A DNA stretch of 34,870 nucleotides from Pseudomonadota bacterium (GTDB lineage Bacteria; Pseudomonadota; Gammaproteobacteria; Xanthomonadales; Xanthomonadaceae): the NCBI GenBank assembly GCA_023394655.1, contig JAEXAG010000139.1:1-34870 (forward strand). The letters are read 5' to 3'. The notes below the pieces were generated by a model, which searched no databases, had not been told where the DNA came from, and saw nothing but the letters and a program-made list of their open reading frames with translations. This document shows, in pieces, positions 18,904 through 26,381 of the stretch. Positions within the stretch are counted from its first letter, which is position 1. Every line of letters starts with the position of its first letter. Both the position numbers and the translations under genes were made by a program.

Positions 18904-18932
18904 ATGATACCGGAGCGGCATCGGGCTACAGT
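18904..18932 (+). promoter_or_regulatory. Candidate smr promoter for a leaderless mRNA
   Basis: ATGATA (18904-18909), a 17-base spacer, then TACAGT (18927-18932). Each box matches 4 of 6 consensus bases. Only 6 bases separate the -10 box from the smr ATG at 18939, so transcription would start at or beside the A of the start codon. Confidence 0.4.
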
Positions 18933-18938
18933 GGGAGC

Positions 18939-19487
18939 ATGCGCAAGAGCCCCGCAAACCCGCCCGAGGACGAGGACGACGCGGCCCTGTTCCGCGCCGC
19001 GATCGGCCCGGTGCGCGAAATCCCGACGCATCACGCGCCGCCCGAGAAGCCGCGCCCGAAGCCCCGCGCGGCGATGGCCGAGCGCGACGAGGCCGAAGCC
19101 CGCAGCGAGTTCCGGCTGGCGATGGACGAGGCGCTGCTTGGTGCCGGCGATACGCTGAGTTATCGCCGCGACGAAGTGCCGGCGCGGGTGCTGAAGCGGC
19201 TGGCACGCGGCGAATACGCCTGCGCGGACGAACTCGACCTGCACGGCATCGACGCGAAGACGGCCGAAGGCTGGTTGCGGACGTTCCTGCGCGAAGCGCT
19301 CGACGCCGAAGTGCCGTGCGTGCGCATCGTCCACGGCAAGGGGCGCTTCTCCGCCGACGGCGTGCCGGTGCTGAAGAACCTGGTGGACCGGATGCTGCGC
19401 CAGCGCGCCGACGTGCTGGCCTTCCACTCCGCGCCGCCGGCGCAAGGCGGCACCGGGGCGGTGCTGGTGCTGCTCAGGCGCCGTTGA
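18939..19487 (+). CDS. Smr-domain protein (SmrA-like)
   Basis: 182 residues. The N-terminal 90 residues are charged and Pro-rich without a recognised domain. The Smr domain follows, with the LDLHG motif at 99-103 and HGKG at 132-135, both diagnostic. Smr domains act as nucleases on DNA or RNA; recent work on relatives links several of them to cleavage of mRNA at collided ribosomes. The ATG is only one base from a GGGAG run, too close for a normal ribosome site. Its last 14 bases overlap the end of truD, encoded on the other strand. Confidence 0.92.
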   Translation: MRKSPANPPEDEDDAALFRAAIGPVREIPTHHAPPEKPRPKPRAAMAERDEAEARSEFRLAMDEALLGAGDTLSYRRDEVPARVLKRLARGEYACADELDLHGIDAKTAEGWLRTFLREALDAEVPCVRIVHGKGRFSADGVPVLKNLVDRMLRQRADVLAFHSAPPAQGGTGAVLVLLRRR

Positions 19488-20523
19488 GGGCTTGGTCGCC
19501 GGCGGCGGAATCGAGCATCCCGAGTTCCTTCAGCACCACGGTCGCGTAGGCACCCGGCGGCAGCCGGAAAGCCACTTCCAGCACGTCCGGTGGCAGCCAT
19601 GCCCACTCCGCACCGCGCACCGGCAACCGCAGGGCACGGCGTTCCTGCTTCAGGCCGGCCGCCTCCAGCCCGGCGCAGAGATCGGCATGTGCGTCGGCTA
19701 CGGTGCGTTCGGCCTCGGCGACGGCGTCCGTCGTGCGCAGCGTGCCGCGCCCCCACATCGGCCCGGTGGGATGGATGTCGAAATCGGCGATGCGGGCCTC
19801 GATGCCCGCGTCCACCGGTACCGGTCCGAAAACGCTCTGGCTGCCCTCCAGCATGAAGACATCGCCCGGACGCGGCTGGTCCCAATCCCCCGCCAGCACC
19901 CGCCCGGCGAGCACGGCATTGAAGATTTCCGAGCGCGCGGCCGAGAGCAGGATCGAACGTTGATCGCGGCGGAAACGCCGGCCATCGAACATCTGCCGCG
20001 CCTGTTCCACATTGCGCCCGCCGCGCCCGAAACGCTGCTCGCCGAAATAATTCGGCACGCCGCGCGCGGCGATGGCCTGCAGGCGGGATTCGATTTTCCC
20101 GTGATCGCCCGTCACCTGGCGGATGCGCAGCACGAAGCGGTTCCCGGCCAGCGCACCGCGCGGAAGCTTGCGCGAATGCCAGTCCGCCGCCAGCACGCGC
20201 AGCCCGTCGCCGGTCAGCGTGGCCGGATCCGGCGATGTCTTCTTCGGCAGCCACACCGAGAACCGCTGGCGGGTGAGCGCATGGCGGTCCTTCAGGCCGG
20301 CATAGCCCACCGCGGACTCGGCCACCCCCGCCCATCGCGCGATGCGACGCGCCGCGAACACCGTGTTCATACCGCGCTTTTCCACTTCCAGCAGCAGGTG
20401 TTCGCCGCTGCCGGCGGGTTCGAACGCGGCGATTTCCTCCACCCGGAAATCCTCGGGCTCGGAGCGGATCCGCCCGCGCAGCACGGGGCCGCCGAAGACC
20501 GAAGGCAGGGATTCCTCGCTCAC
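19474..20523 (-). CDS. truD: tRNA pseudouridine(13) synthase TruD
   Basis: 349 residues. It forms pseudouridine at position 13 of tRNA-Glu in known bacteria. GYAGLKDRHALTRQ carries the catalytic Asp79; NYFGEQRFGRGG and the final FRLPPGAYATVVLKELG are also family hallmarks. A GTG start at 20523 is chosen because AGGAG stands 6 bases upstream and the protein begins normally (SEESLPSV); a nearby ATG is out of frame. It ends inside the convergent smr gene. The ispF gene that often precedes truD is not visible here. Confidence 0.96.
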   Translation of the reverse strand: MSEESLPSVFGGPVLRGRIRSEPEDFRVEEIAAFEPAGSGEHLLLEVEKRGMNTVFAARRIARWAGVAESAVGYAGLKDRHALTRQRFSVWLPKKTSPDPATLTGDGLRVLAADWHSRKLPRGALAGNRFVLRIRQVTGDHGKIESRLQAIAARGVPNYFGEQRFGRGGRNVEQARQMFDGRRFRRDQRSILLSAARSEIFNAVLAGRVLAGDWDQPRPGDVFMLEGSQSVFGPVPVDAGIEARIADFDIHPTGPMWGRGTLRTTDAVAEAERTVADAHADLCAGLEAAGLKQERRALRLPVRGAEWAWLPPDVLEVAFRLPPGAYATVVLKELGMLDSAAGDQALNGA

Positions 20524-20600
20524 GCATCACTCCTGTAAAACCGGGCCGGGCAGTATGCGGGTTGGCGGGCCGGGACGGGATTTGCGGTTACGCTGTATCG

Positions 20601-21380
20601 ATGGATCCGAAACCTGTCTGGCTCCGCAACCACGCGCTTGGCGAGCTGTGGCCGGCCTGGCTGCTGCGCGCCCGCCGCGCCGCCGATGCCCGCCAGCTGG
20701 CGCGCGCGCGCTGGGTCTGGCGCGACAAAAGCGGCCGCTATCTGGCCACCCTCGATGCATCGGGGCGAATCGAGCCGCTGAGGCCGTTGCCCGCCGCTTC
20801 CCCCGCCCTGCCCCCGCCATTCGCGGCCAGCGGCTTGAGGCCGCGCCAGCCGCCGCGCACGCTGCCCCATCACGGACTGGCCGAACGCCTGCAGACGCTC
20901 GGGCTCGACGCCGCGGCCTATGGCGCATCCACCGGCCTGCCGCTGGTGGCGGAGCCGGACTGGCTGGCATTGGCCGGTTTCGATCGCTACCGCCGCCCGC
21001 TCTGGCTGCGCCGCGAGGCCGCGCGTGCATGGGAGGCCATGCGCCATGCGGCAGCGGCCTCCGACGTGATGCTCGAGGCGATTTCCGGCTGGCGCAGCCA
21101 TGCCTACCAACTCGGGATCTTCGAGCGCAAGCGCGCGCGCGGGCTTGCGGTGGACGAGATCCTGGCGGTCAACGCGGCACCGGGCTTCTCTGAACACCAC
21201 TCCGGCGATGCGCTGGACATCGGCTGCCCGGGCGAACCGCCGGCCGAGGAAAGTTTCGAGGCGACACCCGCCTTCGCCTGGCTCGAGCGCCACGCTGCGG
21301 ATTTCGGCTTCCGCATGAGCTATCCGCGCGACAACCCGCACGGCATCGTGTACGAGCCCTGGCACTGGCGTTACACCTGA
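20601..21380 (+). CDS. M15-family D-Ala-D-Ala carboxypeptidase (VanY-like)
   Basis: 259 residues. The C-terminal half is an M15 zinc peptidase: SGWRSHAYQ (162-170), Ser197-x-His199-x-x-Gly-x-Ala-x-Asp206 (SEHHSGDALD) with two zinc ligands, and EPWHWRY with Glu252 and His255 completing the site. Relatives remove D-Ala from peptidoglycan precursors. The N-terminal 110 residues are Arg/Pro/Ala-rich, and no signal peptide or membrane anchor is visible, odd for a periplasmic enzyme. The ATG at 20601 has no Shine-Dalgarno within reach. The frame is open upstream to a TTG at 20562, but that sequence is not convincing. Confidence 0.85.
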   Translation: MDPKPVWLRNHALGELWPAWLLRARRAADARQLARARWVWRDKSGRYLATLDASGRIEPLRPLPAASPALPPPFAASGLRPRQPPRTLPHHGLAERLQTLGLDAAAYGASTGLPLVAEPDWLALAGFDRYRRPLWLRREAARAWEAMRHAAAASDVMLEAISGWRSHAYQLGIFERKRARGLAVDEILAVNAAPGFSEHHSGDALDIGCPGEPPAEESFEATPAFAWLERHAADFGFRMSYPRDNPHGIVYEPWHWRYT

Positions 21381-21398
21381 GCGCCTGGGGCGGCGATT

Positions 21399-22076
21399 TC
21401 AGTCCTGCGAACGCGGCACGGCGCTCCCGCCCGAATCGGCGATCCGCCAAAGATGGAACGCCGCCTGGGTACGGAAGGGCGCCCAGACCTCGCCGCGGCT
21501 GCGCGCGGCGGCCGGCGCTGGCAGCGCATCCAGCCCATCCAGCACCTGGATGCCCTTGCGGATGCCGAGATCATCCACCGGGAGGACGTCGGGCCGGCCC
21601 AACCGGAACATCAGCATCATCTCGACCGTCCAGCGGCCGATGCCACGCACCGGCACCAGGGCTTCGATGACGGCTTCATCCTCCATCCACGCCAGCCGCG
21701 ACATCGAGGGAATCACGCCCGCGCGTTCGTGCCGGCCCAAGTCCCGCAGCGCGAGCAGCTTGTTGCCGGAGACGCCGCAGCCGCGCAGGCTGGCGTCATC
21801 GACCAAGGCCAGCGATTCGCCATGCAGGCGCGTGCTGCCGATCGCCGCTTCCACCCGCCCGACGATGGTGGCCGCGGCCTTGCCGGACAGCTGCTGGTAG
21901 AGGATGGCCCGCGCCAATGCATCGACCGGATCGAAGCGGCCCGACCACTGCGCTTGTGCGGGAATCGGGCCGAGCCGCCGCATCCACGCGGCCAGTCGCC
22001 GGTCGCGGCGCGCCAGCCAGGTCTCCGCGGCCGCGGCATCGAAACCACGCGGATGCCGCCGTTTCAGCGTCGCCAT
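21399..22076 (-). CDS. AlkA-type DNA-3-methyladenine glycosylase
   Basis: 225 residues. HhH-GPD fold: ARAILYQQLSGKAA (55-68), the helix-hairpin-helix LVPVRGIGRWTVEM (140-153), and LPVDDLGIRKG with catalytic Asp169. It removes alkylated purines in base excision repair. It lacks the N-terminal domain of E. coli AlkA, as many short AlkA relatives do. The C-terminus ends in a family-like segment (GEVWAPFRTQAAFHLWRIAD). The start overlaps the DUF423 gene by 13 bases on the same strand, suggesting coupling. Confidence 0.92.
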   Translation of the reverse strand: MATLKRRHPRGFDAAAAETWLARRDRRLAAWMRRLGPIPAQAQWSGRFDPVDALARAILYQQLSGKAAATIVGRVEAAIGSTRLHGESLALVDDASLRGCGVSGNKLLALRDLGRHERAGVIPSMSRLAWMEDEAVIEALVPVRGIGRWTVEMMLMFRLGRPDVLPVDDLGIRKGIQVLDGLDALPAPAAARSRGEVWAPFRTQAAFHLWRIADSGGSAVPRSQD

Positions 22077-22453
22077 TGCCCGAGTGCGTGCAGCACCCAG
22101 CCCAGCATCATCAGGCTTCCGCCGACAGGCGCCGCGGCAGTGGAAGTGCCGGCCAATGCGGCCAGCACGAGGCTGCCGGAAAACATCAGCACCCCCAGGG
22201 CGATGCCGGCCAGGCCGATGAACGAGACGCGCCGGACCGCCAACGGCGCGAGTGCGGCAAGCGCCACGCCGTGGCCGAATCCGAACAGGGCGGCGGTCCG
22301 CAGCCAGTCACGCGCGGCGTCCGCCACTTCGGCATGCGAGGCGTAGGCCGCAAGACCGACCGAAACCGCCGCCAGCAGCGAGCCCAGCACCCCGAACCAG
22401 AACCGCTGGCGCATCTGCGCCTCGCCCAGGTTGCCACGGAGAAAACCCGACAT
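22064..22453 (-). CDS. DUF423 small membrane protein (YgdD-like)
   Basis: 129 residues with about four membrane segments. Family features are GLAAYASHA near residue 37, TAALFGFGHGVALAAL, FIGLAGIALGVLMFSGSLVLAAL and a final PVGGSLMMLGWVLHAL. The function is unknown. The ATG at 22453 is preferred because AAGGAGG lies 6 bases upstream; two in-frame GTGs just before it overlap the ribosome site. Its 3' end overlaps the glycosylase gene. Confidence 0.9.
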   Translation of the reverse strand: MSGFLRGNLGEAQMRQRFWFGVLGSLLAAVSVGLAAYASHAEVADAARDWLRTAALFGFGHGVALAALAPLAVRRVSFIGLAGIALGVLMFSGSLVLAALAGTSTAAAPVGGSLMMLGWVLHALGQWRR

Positions 22454-22484
22454 CACCACCCTCCTTCTGCTTCTGCAAACACCG

Positions 22485-22514
22485 AAAAAACGAACGCCGC
22501 GGGATGCGCGGCGT
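22485..22514 (-). terminator. Intrinsic terminator after the SRPBCC/GyrI-like gene
   Basis: On the minus strand an 8-bp stem ACGCCGCG/CGCGGCGT (22514-22507 with 22501-22494) and a 5-nt loop. TCG, then six T residues (22490-22485), follow. It lies 31 bases past the stop and before the DUF423 ribosome site. Confidence 0.75.
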
Positions 22515-22545
22515 CCGATGGATCACTGTCCCGCGATCGACGGGA

Positions 22546-23619
22546 TCACTTGACCGGCCAGTGGATCTCGTACTCACCGTTCTCGCTGAACGCCGCGTCC
22601 ACGCCGCCGGTGTAGATCTCGAACGGGCGGCCGGTCACTTCCAGGCCACGCACCAGCGCCCAGGCGCGCACGGCGTTGCGAATCGCCTCGAGTTCCGGGA
22701 AATAGCCGGTGAACTTGCCGCGGGCGGCGCGCTGTTCGGCCAGCAGCTCGTACTTCACCGGGCCCTGCAGGGAGACGTCCATGGCGCTCGCCGCGGCAGC
22801 GGTCTCGCCCTTCTTGCGCACGACCTGGACGACGTCGAAGTTGTAGTTCTCGCGCGAGAGCTCGTTGGTGACGATGCGAACCGGGCCGACGGCCTCGAGG
22901 TTGTTGGCATCCATCACGCGCTTGATCCACTCCTGGTTGGACTTGATCGCGCCGGCGATGGATTCGTCGCCGCGCTTGACCGCGCCGGAATTCACCATCA
23001 GCACGTGCTGCGCCGGCACGGTGACCAGCTCCAGCCCTTCGAGGCGGTTGTTGGCCTGCGCGTAATCCTGGTTCGGGATGCCGGCAAGCAGATGGGTCAG
23101 GCGCGCCAGACCGATCTTGATGTCCTCGCCGACGAAGCTGTCGACGTACAGGCCGGCGTAGCGCCCGATCAGGTTCCAGCCGTAATCGACGTCATAGGTC
23201 TGGGTGATCATGACGTTGCGGTTGTTGCGGCCGGTCGGCTCGAGCGTGATGCTGGAGCGCTTGTTGGTGCCCCAGTGCTCGTTCTCGATGGCGAAATCGA
23301 CGCGCTTCTTCGGCTCGCTGCCGGTGATCACCCAGTGGCCGTTGCCGATGCCCTTTTCCTTCGAGGCGTAATCCACGCGCGCGCCCTTGCCGCTGGCCGG
23401 GCCGGAGAGTTTGAGCTGCACCGCCGGATCGCGCGCCGGGATGACGTTCCAGTCGCGGAAGCGGGCGAAGCTGTTGACCACGTCGAACACGATGGTCTGG
23501 CGACGGTTGGTTTCGACGCTCTGTTCCACCTGTCGGGAATCCGGCAGCACGACGCCGACGATCACGAACAGGACGGCAACGATCGCCAGCGAAATGAGGA
23601 ACTCGATCAAACGGGTCAT
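22546..23619 (-). CDS. Membrane-anchored SRPBCC (polyketide-cyclase-like) protein with C-terminal GyrI-like domain
   Basis: 357 residues from ATG 23619 (GGAG upstream). One N-terminal membrane segment (about 5-25, LIEFLISLAIVAVLFVIVGV) is followed by an SRPBCC lipid/ligand-binding domain (about 35-180: SVETNRRQTIVFDVVNSFARFRDWN, then TQTYDVDYGWNLIGRYAGL). The last 160 residues resemble GyrI/effector-binding folds (VPAQHVLMVNSG, QEWIKRVM, EAVGPVRIV, and an acidic Tyr-Glu-Ile-His end). No ligand can be named. It would sit on the periplasmic side of the inner membrane. Terminated by the hairpin at 22485-22514. The domain reading is by eye and the second domain is less certain than the first. Confidence 0.75.
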   Translation of the reverse strand: MTRLIEFLISLAIVAVLFVIVGVVLPDSRQVEQSVETNRRQTIVFDVVNSFARFRDWNVIPARDPAVQLKLSGPASGKGARVDYASKEKGIGNGHWVITGSEPKKRVDFAIENEHWGTNKRSSITLEPTGRNNRNVMITQTYDVDYGWNLIGRYAGLYVDSFVGEDIKIGLARLTHLLAGIPNQDYAQANNRLEGLELVTVPAQHVLMVNSGAVKRGDESIAGAIKSNQEWIKRVMDANNLEAVGPVRIVTNELSRENYNFDVVQVVRKKGETAAAASAMDVSLQGPVKYELLAEQRAARGKFTGYFPELEAIRNAVRAWALVRGLEVTGRPFEIYTGGVDAAFSENGEYEIHWPVK

Positions 23620-23671
23620 TCGGAAATTCTCCAGGGGCGGCAGCCGGCCGTCTCGGGGTCGAGGATTCGCA

Positions 23672-23701
23672 ATCCTACCAAACACGCATGTCCGAATTGA
23701 A
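23672..23701 (-). promoter_or_regulatory. Candidate promoter of the SRPBCC/GyrI-like gene
   Basis: On the minus strand TTCAAT (23701-23696), 18 bases, TAGGAT (23677-23672), placed about 53 bases upstream of the ATG at 23619. The match to sigma-70 is moderate (3/6 and 4/6). Confidence 0.3.
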
Positions 23702-23737
23702 GCAGTCCCGCGAAACTTTTCTCGATCCGGGCACACC

Positions 23738-23769
23738 CCGGGAATCGGCGCGCCTCATGCGATTCCCGG
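23738..23769. repeat. Perfect 10-bp inverted repeat between the response regulator and the SRPBCC gene
   Basis: CCGGGAATCG (23738-23747), a 12-base spacer, CGATTCCCGG (23760-23769). It lies 21 bases past the response-regulator stop and about 120 bases before the SRPBCC start. There is no T run on either side, so a simple terminator is unlikely. A second, overlapping inverted repeat CCGGG-CACAC-CCCGG (23727-23741) is mutually exclusive with it. Confidence 0.7.
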
Positions 23770-23790
23770 CCGGCGCGAGGCGTGGAAGTC

Positions 23791-24438
23791 TCAGACCAAG
23801 TTCAATTCGAAGGCCCTGAGGACGGCCCGGGTACGATCGCGCACCCCCAGCTTGCTGAGGATGCTGGAAACGTGGTTCTTGATGGTGCCTTCGGCGACGC
23901 CCAACGAGTTGGCGATCTCCTTGTTGGAGAAGCCGCCCGCCATGAGCCGCAGGATCTCGGTCTCGCGGTCGGTGAGCGGATCCGGGCGGTCCAGGCTGAC
24001 GAAATCGTTCTGCATGTGCTCCAGGCCTGAAAGTAGGCGCTGGGTCACCGCCGGCTGCACCAGCGAGCCGCCGGCGGCCACCGTCTGGATGGCGGCGACC
24101 AGCTGCTCCAGCGAGACATCCTTCAGCAGATAGCCGCGGGCACCGGCCTTGAGACCGGCGAGCACCAGCTGGTCGTCGTCGAAGGTGGTGAGGATGATGG
24201 TCGGCGGCAGCCTGCCCAGCCCCGAAAGCGCCTGCAGCGCCTCCAGGCCGGACATCACCGGCATCCGCATGTCCATCAGCACCACGTCGGGCGCGACTTC
24301 CGGGATCCGCTCGACCGCCTCGCGGCCGTCCGCGGCTTCCGCCACCACCTCGATGCCCTCCGCGAGCGCCAGCAGCGAGCGAACGCCTTGGCGGACGAGG
24401 GTCTGGTCATCGACCAGAAAAACCTTGATGGAACTCAT
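23791..24438 (-). CDS. NarL/LuxR-family response regulator
   Basis: 215 residues. Receiver domain with Asp10/Asp11, phospho-acceptor Asp56 (VVLMDMRMP), Thr84 and Lys106. C-terminal LuxR helix-turn-helix with LTDRETEILRLMAGGFSNKEIANSLGVAEGTIKNHVSSILSKL in pieces (about 153-197). The ATG overlaps the stop of the kinase gene (ATGA at 24435-24438) and has a GGA site upstream. It is the partner of that kinase. Regulon unknown; the inverted repeat just beyond its stop is a possible self- or neighbour-controlling site. Confidence 0.96.
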   Translation of the reverse strand: MSSIKVFLVDDQTLVRQGVRSLLALAEGIEVVAEAADGREAVERIPEVAPDVVLMDMRMPVMSGLEALQALSGLGRLPPTIILTTFDDDQLVLAGLKAGARGYLLKDVSLEQLVAAIQTVAAGGSLVQPAVTQRLLSGLEHMQNDFVSLDRPDPLTDRETEILRLMAGGFSNKEIANSLGVAEGTIKNHVSSILSKLGVRDRTRAVLRAFELNLV

Positions 24439-25643
24439 GTCGTCATTCCTTCGGATTGCAGCTGCCGGGGTTCCGGGGCGTCGTCACCCAGGGGCAAGCG
24501 CAGCAACAGGGTGAATCCGTGTCCGGGGGCGGTATCGACTTCGACGCTGCCACGATACTCGCGCAATCGTTCGGTGATCCCGCGCAGCCCGTTTCCGGGT
24601 TGCAGCGCATCCGCGCCGCGGCCGTCGTCGGCGGCGCGTACTTCCAGCGCGTCACGATCGCTGCGCACGCGGATGTCCAGCCGCGAGGCGCCGGAATGAC
24701 GCACCGCGTTGGTGATGATCTCCTGCACGCAGCGCAACAGCACGTGCGCGCGTTCCGGATCGTCCAGCACGATGTCGTCGGGCACTTCCATGCGGATGTC
24801 GAGCCCGGGCACGTTCTCCGCCAATGGCCGCAGGGCGGCGGCGAGGTGCAGTTCGGTACCGGCCTCGCGCATCTGGCTGACCGCCTCGCGGACATCGGTG
24901 AGCAGCAGCTTGGCCAGCGTGTGGGCCTGTCGGACATGGCCCGCCGCCGGGCCTTCGGTGAGGTGGCCGGCCACTTCCAGGTTCAGGCTGAGCGCGGTGA
25001 GATGGTGGCCGAGAAGATCATGGAGTTCGCGCGAGATGCGGGTGCGCTCGTTGACGCGGACACTTTCCGCCAGCAGCGCACGGGTGGCGCGCAACTCGGC
25101 ATTCAGGCGGCGCTGCTCCTCGCGGGCTTCGCTCTGCTGCTTGGCCACCAAGCCGGTCACGAAGCTGAACGCACAGAAGCCCGCATACACCATCGATTGC
25201 AGGATCGCGGCCGGCCAGTCCCAGCCCCAGCCCCAGACGAACAGCGGCGCGATCATCCCCTGGTTGAGCGCGAGAAGCCCCACGCCCCAGCCGATCGGCA
25301 GGATCCACGGCAGCACCGCGGAGGCCACGACCATCAGGATGCCGCCCAGGCCGGTCGCGCTGTAATGGCTGACCGCGATGCCGCAGGCCAGCATGCTGAC
25401 CAGCAGCACGTAGTCCACCCAGCTCCGGCGCCGGCTCTGGCCCATGCGGCGGGTAAGCCAGAAAAACAACGCACCGAACGCCAGGTAGGCACTCCAGCCC
25501 GCCACCGCCATCTTCGGGAGCTGCGAGGCATCGGCCTGGTCGCCGCTGAGGAAGGCGCTGGCGATCAGCGGCGCCCCCACCATCACCCAGGTGAACAGGC
25601 CGGCATGGCGCAACAAGCGGGTATAGGAATAGCGCGCGAACAT
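24435..25643 (-). CDS. DesK/NarX-type sensor histidine kinase
   Basis: 402 residues. About six membrane segments fill residues 15-165, followed by a coiled coil (167-200). The HisKA_3 helix carries phospho-acceptor His208 (RELHDLLGHHL). The ATPase domain has the N-box QEIITNAVRHS (Asn312), DDGRGAD (339-345) and GNGLRG (350-355). There is no extracytoplasmic sensor domain, so, as in DesK, the membrane part itself probably senses lipid state, temperature or another envelope cue. That is inference. The ATG has only a weak ribosome site. Confidence 0.94.
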   Translation of the reverse strand: MFARYSYTRLLRHAGLFTWVMVGAPLIASAFLSGDQADASQLPKMAVAGWSAYLAFGALFFWLTRRMGQSRRRSWVDYVLLVSMLACGIAVSHYSATGLGGILMVVASAVLPWILPIGWGVGLLALNQGMIAPLFVWGWGWDWPAAILQSMVYAGFCAFSFVTGLVAKQQSEAREEQRRLNAELRATRALLAESVRVNERTRISRELHDLLGHHLTALSLNLEVAGHLTEGPAAGHVRQAHTLAKLLLTDVREAVSQMREAGTELHLAAALRPLAENVPGLDIRMEVPDDIVLDDPERAHVLLRCVQEIITNAVRHSGASRLDIRVRSDRDALEVRAADDGRGADALQPGNGLRGITERLREYRGSVEVDTAPGHGFTLLLRLPLGDDAPEPRQLQSEGMTT

Positions 25644-25725
25644 GCCGCATCTTAGCCCTGCATGAACCCGCCACGCCCTGTCCGGAAGTCATGCGTCCGG
25701 GACCTGATGCTTCCGGGCGGCGCCA

Positions 25726-25734
25726 TGCGATAAT
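25726..25734 (+). promoter_or_regulatory. Candidate extended -10 promoter of the GNAT-min operon
   Basis: TGCGATAAT, an extended -10 (TGn plus GATAAT, 5 of 6 bases). It lies 47 bases before the GNAT ATG in the gap between the divergent kinase and GNAT genes. No good -35 is seen, as is usual for this promoter class. Confidence 0.4.
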
Positions 25735-25781
25735 GGGGACATGGCCGCGAGTCGGCCCGCTTCAACAGAACGGAGTCATGA

Positions 25782-26381
25782 ATGTCCATCGTCATCCGCG
25801 ACGTGCTTGAGCACGAGCTGGATTCCGTCCTTGCACTCAACAACGCCGCCGGTCCCGGCATCCTGCCTGTCGATGCCGCGCGCATGCGCCGGCTCTTCGA
25901 GAGCGCCGAATACTTCCGCGTCGCCGAGCGCGATGGCCACATCGCCGGCGTCCTGATCGCCTTCGGTTCCACGGCCGCGTACGACAGCCGGAATTTCCTC
26001 TGGTTCGCGGAGCGCTACCCGAGCTTCCTCTACATCGACCGCATCGTGGTCGCCAGCCGTCGCCGTGGCGGCGGTGTCGGGCGCGCGCTGTACGCCGACG
26101 TCCAGAGCTACGCCGAGGCCCGCTATCCCGAACTCGCCTGCGAAGTCTTCCTGCAGGAAGGCACCGATCCGGCACTGCTGTTCCACGGCAGCTTCGGCTT
26201 CCGCGAGGTCGGCCAGAACGTCCAGGCCGATGGCACGCGGGCCTGCATGCTGGTCAAGCCGATGTGCAGCCACGCCTGGATCCGGGAAACCTACGGCGAC
26301 CACCTGCCCGCCGTGGACTGGATCCTCGCCCCGCGCCCGCTCGGCGAAGCCGGCCACCGCCAGACCGGGACCTGCGCATGA
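25782..26381 (+). CDS. GNAT-family N-acetyltransferase, first gene of the min operon
   Basis: 199 residues. The acetyl-CoA loop is RRRGGGVGRA (93-102), preceded by the FLYIDRIVV strand (82-90) typical of GNAT motif A, and followed by a motif-B-like FHGSFGFREVGQ. The substrate is unknown. The ATG has GGAG 6 bases upstream. The last codons overlap the minC start (ATGA at 26378-26381), so it is translationally coupled to cell-division genes. The roughly 40-residue tail after the core domain has no recognised motif. Confidence 0.88.
   Translation: MSIVIRDVLEHELDSVLALNNAAGPGILPVDAARMRRLFESAEYFRVAERDGHIAGVLIAFGSTAAYDSRNFLWFAERYPSFLYIDRIVVASRRRGGGVGRALYADVQSYAEARYPELACEVFLQEGTDPALLFHGSFGFREVGQNVQADGTRACMLVKPMCSHAWIRETYGDHLPAVDWILAPRPLGEAGHRQTGTCA

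Noticed and set aside
25741..25956. A short frame starting six bases after the GATAAT box, possibly a leaderless upstream peptide
   Set aside because: The 71 residues are low-complexity Ser/Ala/Pro, overlap the GNAT gene out of frame, and the ribosome site clearly belongs to GNAT.
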